From Halomonas chromatireducens (lineage in GTDB: Bacteria > Pseudomonadota > Gammaproteobacteria > Pseudomonadales > Halomonadaceae): DNA of 41,638 nt. Positions 9,016 to 16,721 of the stretch are shown here, in pieces (the first letter of the stretch is position 1; the number at the start of each line of letters is the position of its first letter). The stretch is from assembly GCF_001545155.1 (NCBI RefSeq), contig NZ_CP014226.1, positions 1,423,207 to 1,464,844 on the forward strand, in the 5' to 3' direction. Below the pieces are notes generated by a model that was not told the DNA's origin, did not search any database, and worked only from the letters and a program-made list of their open reading frames with translations. The translations under genes were made by a program, and so were the position numbers.

Positions 9016-9555
9016 ATGAGTGATTCCACATGCCCACCGGCCGCCGCCGAGGATGACCTGCCGCGCTGGTATGTCATCCAGTGCAAGGGAGGGGAGTCCT
9101 TTCGTGCCGCCGAGCATCTGGGGAACCAGGGCTATGACCTCTTTCACCCAGTGCTGGAGGTGCAGAAGAAGCGGGGGGGGAAGCTGGTCTGGTTGAATGA
9201 ACCACTGTTTCCCCACTATCTATTCATTCGCCTTGATCGCGTTGCCAGCAACTGGCGTCCGATTCGTTCCACCCGCGGCGTACTTAAGATCGTTACATTC
9301 GGCGATAAGCCATTGCCGGTAGAAGATGCCCTGGTCGACACGCTGCGCGAGAAGGGGATCGGGGATCTGAATGCCACCGCCAACGTCTATTTTCGCGCCG
9401 GCGAGATCGTCGAGATCACCGAGGGCCCCTTCAAGGATCTCCAGGCGGTCTTTTCCAGCCACAAAGGCGAGGAGCGTGCCATCGTCCTGCTCAATCTGCT
9501 GAACCGCCAGCAGCGACTGGTACTGCCCGTGGCTCAGCTGCGCCCCCAGGACTGA
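9016..9555 (+). CDS. rfaH: Transcription antiterminator RfaH (NusG paralogue)
   Basis: The 179-residue protein has an NGN domain starting WYVIQCKGGESFRAAEHL, then EPLFPHYLFIRLD and RSTRGVLKIVTFG, all close to E. coli RfaH. A C-terminal KOW domain follows, with ITEGPFKDLQAVF and IVLLNLLNRQQ. RfaH is recruited to RNA polymerase at ops elements in non-template DNA and suppresses pausing and Rho termination in long surface-polysaccharide operons. Two perfect ops sites occur in this window at 34,058 and 39,590. The protein has about 14 extra N-terminal residues compared with E. coli (162 aa). ATG at 9016 sits shortly after GATCAGGAG. Confidence 0.92.
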   Translation: MSDSTCPPAAAEDDLPRWYVIQCKGGESFRAAEHLGNQGYDLFHPVLEVQKKRGGKLVWLNEPLFPHYLFIRLDRVASNWRPIRSTRGVLKIVTFGDKPLPVEDALVDTLREKGIGDLNATANVYFRAGEIVEITEGPFKDLQAVFSSHKGEERAIVLLNLLNRQQRLVLPVAQLRPQD

Positions 9556-9590
9556 GTCAGGAAACGCCCAGATAAATGAAGGAGAAAGCC

Positions 9591-10097
9591 ATGACAATCG
9601 CCCCGCAACGTGTCGTTACGCTGCACTATGTGCTGAGTGACGAGCAGGGCGCTGTGCTCGATGACTCGCGGGCCAGAGCGGTACCGCTCGAGTACCTGCA
9701 TGGCCATGACAACATCATGGCCGGGCTGGAGCGTGCTCTTGAAGGGCGGCAGGAGGGCGCACAACTCACGGTGACCCTGATGCCTGCCGAGGCATACGGG
9801 CTACGTAACGAGGCGCTGGTTCAGGAAGTGAGCCGCGCCGCCTTTCCCATGGATGACCTGACTCCCGGAATGCGGTTCCAGACGCCGGGTGATGACGGCC
9901 CTCAGATCGTTACCATCCTGGAGGTCGCCAGCGACACGGTGAAGATCGATACCAACCATCCGCTGGCCGGTCGCACCCTGCACTACCGGCTCGAGGTTCT
10001 TTCGGTGCGCGAGGCCAATCGTGCCGAACTGGCCAAGGGTCATCCCCTCCCGCCGGATGTCGACCCCTCTCAAGTAGAGGATCGCAAGGTACCCTGA
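9591..10097 (+). CDS. FKBP-type peptidyl-prolyl isomerase, SlyD-like
   Basis: The 168-residue protein has the SlyD/FkpB architecture: VTLHYVLSDEQGAVLDDS, then PLEYLHGHDNIMAGLERALEG, where the insert-in-flap domain begins after AYGLRNEALVQEV, and finally TNHPLAGRTLHYRLEVLSVREA. These enzymes speed prolyl cis-trans isomerisation and act as chaperones in the cytoplasm. The metal-binding His/Cys-rich tail of E. coli SlyD is missing; the protein ends in DRKVP. ATG at 9591 has AAGGAG 6 nt upstream. It follows rfaH after 35 nt with no terminator visible, so the two may share a transcript. Confidence 0.88.
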   Translation: MTIAPQRVVTLHYVLSDEQGAVLDDSRARAVPLEYLHGHDNIMAGLERALEGRQEGAQLTVTLMPAEAYGLRNEALVQEVSRAAFPMDDLTPGMRFQTPGDDGPQIVTILEVASDTVKIDTNHPLAGRTLHYRLEVLSVREANRAELAKGHPLPPDVDPSQVEDRKVP

Positions 10098-10112
10098 GCC
10101 CAAAGGCAGCCA

Positions 10113-10184
10113 AAAACTGACCTGCATCAAATTTGGCGCCATGCTCGAGGGCGGCCAGATACAAAATTGATACAGGTCAGTTTT
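10113..10184. promoter_or_regulatory. Inverted Anr/FNR-like boxes before the CcoM-like gene
   Basis: Two 24-nt arms (10113-10136 and 10161-10184) are inverted copies with three mismatches. Each contains TTGAT-N4-GTCAG: 10167-10180 on the plus strand, TTGATACAGGTCAG, and 10117-10130 on the minus strand, TTGATGCAGGTCAG. This closely matches the Anr/FNR consensus TTGAT-N4-ATCAA, with 8 of 10 fixed bases. A -10-like TACAGT lies at 10203-10208, putting +1 near 10215. That makes the plus-strand box centred near -41.5, the class II activator position, and leaves a leader of about 29 nt. The same dyad could also terminate the upstream gene. Confidence 0.55.
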
Positions 10185-10243
10185 CCCCCGGCGTTGACGC
10201 GCTACAGTTCACTCATCGCATTGGAGACGGGGGAGAGAACACC

Positions 10244-10360
10244 ATGTACTGGGATGACGCAGTTATTTTCGGCTTGGTCACCGTCGCAATGATGATCGCA
10301 TTCATGGCAGGTTGGGTCGGTTTCGTGATTCGCGACCATCGTCGCAAGAAGAAGCACTGA
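10244..10360 (+). CDS. Single-span small membrane protein, CcoM-like (cbb3 oxidase subunit candidate)
   Basis: This 38-residue protein has one membrane span (about residues 8-28) and a basic tail, RDHRRKKKH. Its opening MYWDDAVIFGLVTVAMMIAF and the following AGW strongly recall, from memory, the CcoM subunit of Pseudomonas cbb3-type cytochrome c oxidase, which pairs a similar M-aromatic-x-D start with VVTV and AF-AG motifs. CcoM assists assembly or stability of the oxidase and is also encoded away from ccoNOQP. ATG at 10244 follows GGGGGAGAG by 6-8 nt. An upstream Anr-like promoter fits a micro-oxic oxidase. The match was not checked by alignment. Confidence 0.6.
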   Translation: MYWDDAVIFGLVTVAMMIAFMAGWVGFVIRDHRRKKKH

Positions 10361-10389
10361 GCCAAGCTGCACAGCAAGTCGTCAGGGGA

Positions 10390-10440
10390 GGGGGGATTTT
10401 ATCCCCCCAGTAGCCGGCCCGTCAGGGCCGGCATTTTTAT
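10390..10440 (+). terminator. Strong intrinsic terminator after the CcoM-like gene
   Basis: Two hairpins follow the stop codon: GGGGGGA-TTTT-ATCCCCCC, and then GCCGGCCC-GTCA-GGGCCGGC at 10413-10432, followed by ATTTTTAT. The second has an eight-pair GC stem and a U-run, a classic Rho-independent terminator isolating the small gene from the next operon. Confidence 0.85.
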
Positions 10441-10543
10441 GTCGGCATGATACACTCTGGCAAAATCCGGTAACAACGATTCGTAACAACTGTCGGTAAC
10501 AACAAGAAACAAGCGTTCCCCACCCGAAGGACGGAGACCACCC

Positions 10544-11026
10544 ATGACATCTTCGCGACCTTTCATCTGTCTGGCGGCATGGCTGGCAGCAACCCTGCTG
10601 TTGTCTACCCCCGTTGCCGCGGCCAGTCCCGACCAGATTACGTTGCAGCACAACGATGAGGAGATCCATCTCTCCGTCGATGACCTGCGTGAGCAGGCCG
10701 ATGTCGAGTTCACCTTTTTCGACCCCTACCTGGCGGACGAGGTCGCGATACGCGGCCTGATATTTCGCGATCTGCTGGTAGCGCATCTCGGTGGCGTGCC
10801 GGAGACCCTGCATTTTTACGCCTGGGATGACTATGACGTCGCTCTAGGTGGCTGGGACGATGACAACTGGATCCTCGTCACGCACCAGAACGGAGAGCCC
10901 CTGACGTTGCGTGACCGGGGGCCGATACGACTGGTCGAGCGAGACTACGGTGACCGGGATCCTGCGAATCTGCGCAATTTCAACGACTGGGTCTGGATGA
11001 TCAAGCGTATCGAGACGGTGCCGTGA
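10544..11026 (+). CDS. Periplasmic protein with a molybdopterin-oxidoreductase-like fold
   Basis: The 160-residue protein has a signal peptide (cleavage near VAAA-SP, residue 27). Its mature part contains FFDPYLADEVAIRGLIFRDL and ends in RNFNDWVWMIKRIE. This resembles the small soluble domain related to the molybdopterin-binding fold of YedY-type enzymes (family knowledge, no search run). The mature part has no Cys, so the molybdenum ligand of active enzymes is missing and it is more likely a binding or sensor protein. Its stop overlaps the start of the next gene (GTGA), a diguanylate cyclase with a periplasmic domain. Translational coupling suggests that they work together. Confidence 0.65.
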   Translation: MTSSRPFICLAAWLAATLLLSTPVAAASPDQITLQHNDEEIHLSVDDLREQADVEFTFFDPYLADEVAIRGLIFRDLLVAHLGGVPETLHFYAWDDYDVALGGWDDDNWILVTHQNGEPLTLRDRGPIRLVERDYGDRDPANLRNFNDWVWMIKRIETVP

Positions 11027-12171
11027 TACCAGCCCCTCGCTGGAGACGGCATCTGGGGTGGCTTTGGCTAAGCCTGATGAGCTTTACGCTCTTGATGCTG
11101 CTGATCGCCTACCAGACCCGCTGGGTCTATCCCGAAATACACGCCTACTTCAGTCAGGCCGGTAACCTGACTGGTCAGCAGCTTGCCACTCGCTCCCGCG
11201 ACTACCTTCAGGAGAGCCTGGATATCCTGCTTGCAAGTCCGGTAGACGATGACGGCAGGGATCGCGCGCATTTTCATCTGGAACTGGCCTATAGCCTGTT
11301 TGACATAGGCCTCTATCGCAACGAGTACAGCTGTACGCGACCGAGCCTGGCGGCGCTCGATGAGCTGAAGGTGAAGCTCCGCTCGGGAGAGAGCTTGCTG
11401 CCCGGAGACCTACGCCACAGCCTGCTGAGCCCGATTCGCTGTCTCACCGAAATCGAAATGCACCAACTGGATCGGCGTAGCAGCGTCACGGCAGCCTTCG
11501 TTGAAGACACTCGCCGACATCAGGGGCAGGTCCTGATCGGCAGCGTGGTCATCTTCGTGCTAGGCCTGGCTTTCTGGTGGATGCATGAGCGTCATCGGCG
11601 CAGCGCCGAACGTGCCACCCGGGAAAGCCTGGAATGGATGGCTCGTGCGCTCAGCGATCCGCTGACAGGCGTTGGCAATCGTAGCGCACTTCATCAGGAT
11701 GTGCTGGCCAGCAAGGGTCAACCCATGGGGCTGATTCTGATCGATATCGACTTCTTCAAGCAGTATAACGACCACCTCGGGCACCCTGACGGGGACAAGC
11801 TATTGCGACACCTGGCTCATCTCATCGATGAGACGTTGGGTAGACAGGCACGACTCTATCGCATGGGCGGTGATGAATTCGCCGCCCTTATCGACTGTGT
11901 CGACGATGATGTACTGGCAGGGCACTGCGAGAGATTGGTGAAGGAGCTGCGTGAGGCGGCGCTGGAGCACCCTGCACATCCCGGTTCACCCACCGTCACC
12001 TTCAGCGTGGGGGCGGCATGCTTTATTGCAGGCCAGGCGGGTTTCGATGCCGGCTATGCCGCCGCGGACCAGGCCCTCTACCGGGTCAAGGCCGGCGGAC
12101 GTGACGGGTGGCAGGTGGCAGAAGCGAAAGTGGTTGCTGACAGCGGCGACCTGAAGCTCGAACGCAGCTGA
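11023..12171 (+). CDS. Membrane diguanylate cyclase (GGDEF)
   Basis: The 382-residue protein has a membrane span at about 13-33, a periplasmic domain of some 130 residues, a second span at about 168-188, then a cytoplasmic GGDEF domain with LIDIDFFKQYNDHLGHPDGD and YRMGGDEFAALID. The active-site GGDEF is intact, so cyclic-di-GMP synthesis from two GTP is expected. The RxxD inhibitory site is absent: the residue five positions before GGDEF is Arg and no R-x-x-D precedes it. The start is GTG at 11023, overlapping the preceding stop by four bases. The preceding secreted protein is a likely sensory partner of the periplasmic domain. Confidence 0.9.
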   Translation: MIPAPRWRRHLGWLWLSLMSFTLLMLLIAYQTRWVYPEIHAYFSQAGNLTGQQLATRSRDYLQESLDILLASPVDDDGRDRAHFHLELAYSLFDIGLYRNEYSCTRPSLAALDELKVKLRSGESLLPGDLRHSLLSPIRCLTEIEMHQLDRRSSVTAAFVEDTRRHQGQVLIGSVVIFVLGLAFWWMHERHRRSAERATRESLEWMARALSDPLTGVGNRSALHQDVLASKGQPMGLILIDIDFFKQYNDHLGHPDGDKLLRHLAHLIDETLGRQARLYRMGGDEFAALIDCVDDDVLAGHCERLVKELREAALEHPAHPGSPTVTFSVGAACFIAGQAGFDAGYAAADQALYRVKAGGRDGWQVAEAKVVADSGDLKLERS

Positions 12172-12247
12172 TGCTGAAGGAATCAGCCAGGCACCAGCCA
12201 ACGCGCGTCGTGAGCAACATTCGCCCCGCCGGCTGTGTGCCGGTACG

Positions 12248-12694
12248 TCAGGTGGTCGGCGGCGGGGTTTGATAACGCATGATCTCACCATGTAATGGCG
12301 CCAGGCGCCTCAGCAGCCTGTTACGCGCCCCCAGAGCAATTCCCTCGTCGATCATGGCCTGCTCCATATGGCCCACCAGGCGGTTGAAGTCGGCGTTGTC
12401 GATGCCCATGTGCTGATGCGCGCGATCCATGGGCGGGCCCTGGTAGTGGCAGGGGCCATCGGCCAGGTCGCATAGCTGCTCTTCCAGCGAAGCGACGAAG
12501 TGGTCGATATTGGTGTGGGTGAAAAAGCCGATGAGCTGTGGGTCGTCGGCGATGCGATACATGAGGCTTTCGACCACCATGGCCACCCCCGGCTTGCCAC
12601 CGAGCTGCTGGTAAAGTGTGGGCTCGGCTGGGCGCTGAGCGCAGCCGCCCAGCAATAGCACCATTGCAAGGGCTGTCGTCCACAGGGCTTTCAT
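12248..12694 (-). CDS. Truncated haemoglobin (group 1) made as a lipoprotein
   Basis: The 148-residue protein starts with a lipoprotein signal, lipobox LGGC at residues 16-19, followed by a group 1 truncated globin: LYQQLGGKPGVAMVVESLMY, then FFTHTNIDHFVASLEEQLC and MDRAHQHMGI, with the proximal His in this last motif. Globins of this type bind haem and handle oxygen or nitric oxide, and are normally cytoplasmic. A lipobox would place this one in the periplasm, anchored to a membrane. ATG at 12694 has GGAG 8 nt upstream. It lies 52 nt after the DUF3034 gene on the same strand and probably closes that operon. Confidence 0.85.
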   Translation of the reverse strand: MKALWTTALAMVLLLGGCAQRPAEPTLYQQLGGKPGVAMVVESLMYRIADDPQLIGFFTHTNIDHFVASLEEQLCDLADGPCHYQGPPMDRAHQHMGIDNADFNRLVGHMEQAMIDEGIALGARNRLLRRLAPLHGEIMRYQTPPPTT

Positions 12695-12746
12695 GCGCTT
12701 TTCTCCAGGAACACTCTTCACCAATATGATTCAGCACCCATAGGGC

Positions 12747-13607
12747 TCAGAAGGCGAACTGTATCGATAGATAGCCGCCGCGCTGACGATCGAGCCCGGC
12801 GATCGACCCAAGGTCCAGTGCGGCAGCTGTCAGCGACAGGTGGGGGCTGAAGAAGTAGGCCGAGTAGAGGCTGCGCCAATCGTCTTCACGGGCAAAGGAG
12901 AGGTTGTCGGGCATCTGTCGATATTCCGCCCCGACGACCCAGCGCCGGGTCAGGAAGATCCCGGCCGCGCCTTCCGCTACCAGTGAGCGTCCCCCCTCCC
13001 TATCGCCCCCAAACCCCAGCAGGCCACCCTGGTTGGCAGACGTCGAGCGCAGGGTTAGGTTGAGCAGCAGGTTTCGCTCGGCGACGGCGGCAAGCAACAG
13101 CTTGCTGCCGCTCAGGTAGATGTCGCTTCCCCGCGTGCTGGTGGCGCCCACTGCCAATGGCAGGGTGCCGTCCTCCAGTTGCTTATGTTGCACGCCCAGG
13201 CTCCATATCCCCCAGGGGTGGTAGATCAGGTCGCCGACCAGCCGCAACTTGGCGCCCGCGACCTGCTGCTCGAGGCGACCGCCCAGCGTGTCCAGGTCAA
13301 GGCGCTGGCGAGCAAGACTGAGTTCCAGGCGGTCATGCAGATTGAGGGCAACACCGCCCACCGTCAGTCGATAGTCCCTCAGTGGTGCGACGCTGGCGAA
13401 GGCGGTCGCGGCCAGTTCGCCCTCGCTGGCGTTGCCCGCCAGGACACCCCATGGCGACAGGCCGCCACCGGCGGCTCCTTCGATCTGGCTGACGCCGCCG
13501 GTGGCGAGCAGGCGGCTACCGGCGAGGGCGGGGCCGGTGATCAGATACAGGGCGAGCAGTACGCTGGCCAGCATCCATGCCGGCAGGACGGAGCGGCAAG
13601 TCGTCAT
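12747..13607 (-). CDS. DUF3034 family outer-membrane protein
   Basis: The 286-residue protein has a signal peptide (cleavage near ALA-GS, residue 30), a glycine-rich start LLATGGVSQIEGAAGGGLSP, many amphipathic strands and a terminal Phe (SIQFAF), all fitting an outer-membrane beta-barrel. The pattern matches DUF3034, whose function is unknown. Its ATG overlaps the stop of the preceding EAL gene by four bases (13604-13607), so the two are translationally coupled. The order cupredoxin, GGDEF-EAL protein, DUF3034 recurs in gammaproteobacteria, suggesting one envelope-related pathway. Confidence 0.82.
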   Translation of the reverse strand: MTTCRSVLPAWMLASVLLALYLITGPALAGSRLLATGGVSQIEGAAGGGLSPWGVLAGNASEGELAATAFASVAPLRDYRLTVGGVALNLHDRLELSLARQRLDLDTLGGRLEQQVAGAKLRLVGDLIYHPWGIWSLGVQHKQLEDGTLPLAVGATSTRGSDIYLSGSKLLLAAVAERNLLLNLTLRSTSANQGGLLGFGGDREGGRSLVAEGAAGIFLTRRWVVGAEYRQMPDNLSFAREDDWRSLYSAYFFSPHLSLTAAALDLGSIAGLDRQRGGYLSIQFAF

Positions 13608-15946
13608 TTGGCATGCCTTATCGCGGAGAGGGGGAATGGGTTATTGCCACCCAGCCATTCGATCACGCTGTCGGCGGGCAGGGGGCGAGCGATCCAATAC
13701 CCCTGCAGGAAGTCACAACCGTACTCCTTCAGAAGCCCCGCGCTGGCGGCATTCTCGACCCCTTCGGCCACGATGCGTAGCCCCAGGCTATGGCCCATTT
13801 CGATGGTGGAGCGCACGATCGTGGCGTCATCATCTTCACTGTCGAGCTGGAGGATGAAGGACTTGTCGATCTTGAGTTCGCCAACCGGCAGCCGTTTGAG
13901 CTGTGCCAGCGAAGAGTAGCCAGTGCCGAAGTCGTCTACGGATATTGTCAGGCCCGCCTGCCGCAGGCGGTTGAGTGAGTGGCTGGCCAGGGTCGCGTCC
14001 TCCATGACGGCGCTCTCGGTGATCTCGAGTGCCAGCTGGTCGGCTTGCAGGCCATGGTGGCGCAGGTGGTTGAGCAGCAGGGCGACCAGGTCGGCATCGC
14101 CGAGGTCCGCGGCGGAGAGGTTGATCGCCACGGAGAGACGCTGTCCCTGGCGCTGCCAGGCGGCAAGCTGGCTGCATACGGCGTTGAACATCCAGCGGCT
14201 CAATGGCCGTATGTTGCCGGAGCGCTCGGCCAGGGTGATGAACTCATCGGGAGGAATAAAACCGAGGGAGGGGTGCTGCCAGCGCATCAAGGCCTCGAAT
14301 TCCACCACCTCACCGCTACGGGCATCGATCTTGGGCTGGTAGACCATGTGCAGCTGATCGCAGGTCACGGCGCTCTGCAGGTCGCGGATCAGAGTCAGCT
14401 GGCGCAGGTGCTCCTCGTCCTGGCCCTCGAGGTAGCGTTGATGGCTTTGGTGTCGAGCACTCGCCGCATGCAGGGCGATATCGGCCCGGCGCAGCAGCAG
14501 GTTGACGTCGTTGCCATGGTCAGGGTAATTCGCTTCGCCAACGAGCAGGTCCGGATGGATTGGCGATCCATTGAGGTCGATGGGTTGCGAGAGCCCTGCC
14601 AGAAGTGACTCGACCCAGCGGTCATCGCATGCCGAGACATCGACCACCAGCAGGAACTCGTCCGTACCGAGGCGGTAGGCGTTGCGCACGGGGGAAGGGA
14701 GGTCTCTGAGCCGCTGGGCCAGGGTGATCAGCACGCGATCGCCAAGGGCGTAGCCAAAGGTGTCATTGATGCGCCGAAAATCGAGTATCTCCATGCGTAG
14801 CAGGCTGAACCGGGTCTGCTGGCGGATCAGAACCTCGATATCATCCTGGGCCGAGCTGCGATTGGGCAGGCCGGTAAGCCGGTCATGGCGGGACTGATGC
14901 AACAGGCTCTGCTCGCGCTGGCGGATGTCTTCCTGCATGGAGAGCAGCGTACCCGCCAGAAGGCCTATCTCGCCATGCGGGGTTACATCCACGCTTTTCA
15001 GATTCTGTCCCCGACCGATATTCCTGGCGGCATCGGCCAGTACGCTCAAGGGGCGGCTCATGCTTCTTGCGCTCCAGGCCGCCAGGGCCGCCGTTAAGAG
15101 CAGGATCACGGCGATAACGCCACCCAACTGCCACTGCAGATCGCGATAGGCGCCGAGGAGGCTGGAGCGGGATGCCTGGACGACCGCATAGGTTTGGTTG
15201 CCGGCATCACTTTGCAGGAGCTGTGCGCGAGTCAGGTAGCGATCGTCCTCGGTGAAGGCGCTTGTCTGAAGGAAGCGCCCGGAATCGAGCTCGGCGGTGA
15301 GTCGTTGGAGGGCTGCGGCGTCGAGGTCCTCCCGCGACGAAACCCGGTGCCCCGGCCCATCGCTGCTATTCCGATGGGTGATGAAGCTGATGTCCAATCG
15401 GGTCAGGGCGTGGATCTCGCTGGCCAGTGCCTGGTCGATCTTGAAACCCATGCCGACCCAACCGATCAGGTTGGGAGCACGTACTGGCAACAACACGAAC
15501 TCGTAGGGCTTACCCTCCTGAATGACGACCTCGACGGCTGCACCCGTCTCCCGCGCCTGCTCCCAAAGCGTGGGGAAGGGCATTGCCGTTCCCTGGGGGT
15601 GGTGGCTGCTTGCCAGCAGTGTGCCGTCGAGGTCGCCGAGCAATACCATGTCGGCACCGGCGCGATCGCCGTGATTGGCGAGCACCGACTGCAGCGTGCC
15701 GGTGTCCCGGGTGGCGACAGCACTCTTGAAGCCGAAGTCATTGGCGAGGATCTCGACGTTGCCTTGCAGGAATCGGCCGCGCTCGTCGAGTACCTGCTCG
15801 AGGACGCGGAGCCCGACGCCCAGGTCGCGATTCCCTTTTTCCAGCGCATCCTGGGAGATCGCGCGCAGGAGTGCACCGCCGGTGACCAGCTGTGACACCA
15901 CCACAACCAGCAGCATGACCACCAATAGGCGCAAGCGGAATGTCAT
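13604..15946 (-). CDS. Membrane GGDEF-EAL protein, probable cyclic-di-GMP phosphodiesterase
   Basis: The 780-residue protein has a membrane span at 5-25, a periplasmic sensor of about 240 residues (Cache-like, with NLIGWVGMGFKIDQALASEI), a second span near 273-293, a HAMP linker (RPLSVLADAARNIGRG), a GGDEF domain and an EAL domain. The GGDEF motif reads YRLGTDEF, so Gly-to-Thr probably removes cyclase activity. The EAL domain is intact: EALMRW, LEITESAVMED, DDFGTGYSSL, LKIDKSF and AEGVE. Degradation of cyclic-di-GMP is therefore the likely output. It lies 9 nt after the cupredoxin gene, in the same operon. Confidence 0.93.
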   Translation of the reverse strand: MTFRLRLLVVMLLVVVVSQLVTGGALLRAISQDALEKGNRDLGVGLRVLEQVLDERGRFLQGNVEILANDFGFKSAVATRDTGTLQSVLANHGDRAGADMVLLGDLDGTLLASSHHPQGTAMPFPTLWEQARETGAAVEVVIQEGKPYEFVLLPVRAPNLIGWVGMGFKIDQALASEIHALTRLDISFITHRNSSDGPGHRVSSREDLDAAALQRLTAELDSGRFLQTSAFTEDDRYLTRAQLLQSDAGNQTYAVVQASRSSLLGAYRDLQWQLGGVIAVILLLTAALAAWSARSMSRPLSVLADAARNIGRGQNLKSVDVTPHGEIGLLAGTLLSMQEDIRQREQSLLHQSRHDRLTGLPNRSSAQDDIEVLIRQQTRFSLLRMEILDFRRINDTFGYALGDRVLITLAQRLRDLPSPVRNAYRLGTDEFLLVVDVSACDDRWVESLLAGLSQPIDLNGSPIHPDLLVGEANYPDHGNDVNLLLRRADIALHAASARHQSHQRYLEGQDEEHLRQLTLIRDLQSAVTCDQLHMVYQPKIDARSGEVVEFEALMRWQHPSLGFIPPDEFITLAERSGNIRPLSRWMFNAVCSQLAAWQRQGQRLSVAINLSAADLGDADLVALLLNHLRHHGLQADQLALEITESAVMEDATLASHSLNRLRQAGLTISVDDFGTGYSSLAQLKRLPVGELKIDKSFILQLDSEDDDATIVRSTIEMGHSLGLRIVAEGVENAASAGLLKEYGCDFLQGYWIARPLPADSVIEWLGGNNPFPLSAIRHAK

Positions 15947-15955
15947 ATCGCCATC

Positions 15956-16633
15956 TCAGTTCTGCTCGGCATGCTGTTGGGCGGCATCGCGGAAGCGCTG
16001 CTGCAGGGGGGAAAGCGTCTCTGGCGGTGGCGGCGTTCCCTCGAGCGACAGCGACACCGTCAGTGACTGACCGACCTCCACGCTGCCTTCCCACCAGTGC
16101 TGGTGGGTATCCGATAGCTGAGGATGCCAGACGCGCACATCGTGGCTGCCTGTGGGCAAACCATCGAACTCGGCCACGCCATCGTCGGCGGTGACGGCGA
16201 CATGCAGGGCATCGCTGACGACGATGAAGGCCTGCATCTGATCATGAATGTTGCAGCCCAACACCACGACACCGGTACGATCGAAATGCACCGGAGGCGG
16301 TGTCTCCTGCAGATAGAGCTCAAGGTCGAAGACCTTTGCCGGGGAAAATGAGTAGACGTGATGCCGGGTGGTGTCGCGGTTGGGAAAGCTCACTGCGCTG
16401 TCGGTAGGAATGACCGAAACGTGGGGGTGGAAGGCCGCGTCACGCTGCATGACCTCGGCAGACTGCGTCGGCTCCGCAGTACCGGTCTGGATCTCGACCA
16501 CGGCATTCTCAAGCGGGTCACCGCTGTTCGCATCGATGATGACGATGCGGGTGGCCTGTGCGGCCGGGGCCAGCAGTCCCAGGCAAAGAAACAGCCAGGC
16601 GGCCCTGGCGAGTATGCCGCACGGGTGGGTCAT
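15956..16633 (-). CDS. Periplasmic cupredoxin (methylamine-utilisation-type blue copper protein)
   Basis: The 225-residue protein has a signal peptide (cleavage near AQA-TR, residue 28) and a cupredoxin domain with VSFPNRDTTRHHVYSFS and GVVVLGCNIHDQMQAFI. His in the first motif and Cys, His and Met in the second form a type 1 copper site. Relatives are often annotated as methylamine utilisation proteins, but no mau genes are nearby. ATG at 16633 is chosen since GGAG lies 6 nt upstream; a TTG at 16645 would add four residues. It is the first gene of an operon with a GGDEF-EAL regulator and DUF3034, hinting at copper or redox input to cyclic-di-GMP. Confidence 0.85.
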   Translation of the reverse strand: MTHPCGILARAAWLFLCLGLLAPAAQATRIVIIDANSGDPLENAVVEIQTGTAEPTQSAEVMQRDAAFHPHVSVIPTDSAVSFPNRDTTRHHVYSFSPAKVFDLELYLQETPPPVHFDRTGVVVLGCNIHDQMQAFIVVSDALHVAVTADDGVAEFDGLPTGSHDVRVWHPQLSDTHQHWWEGSVEVGQSLTVSLSLEGTPPPPETLSPLQQRFRDAAQQHAEQN

Positions 16634-16721
16634 GGAGGGCTCCAATGGCTGAGAATCGTCGGGGCATGTTGCCTATCCCATATCGGCAGATACGCCTGGA
16701 AGCTTGAACAGGGGCTCAGGT

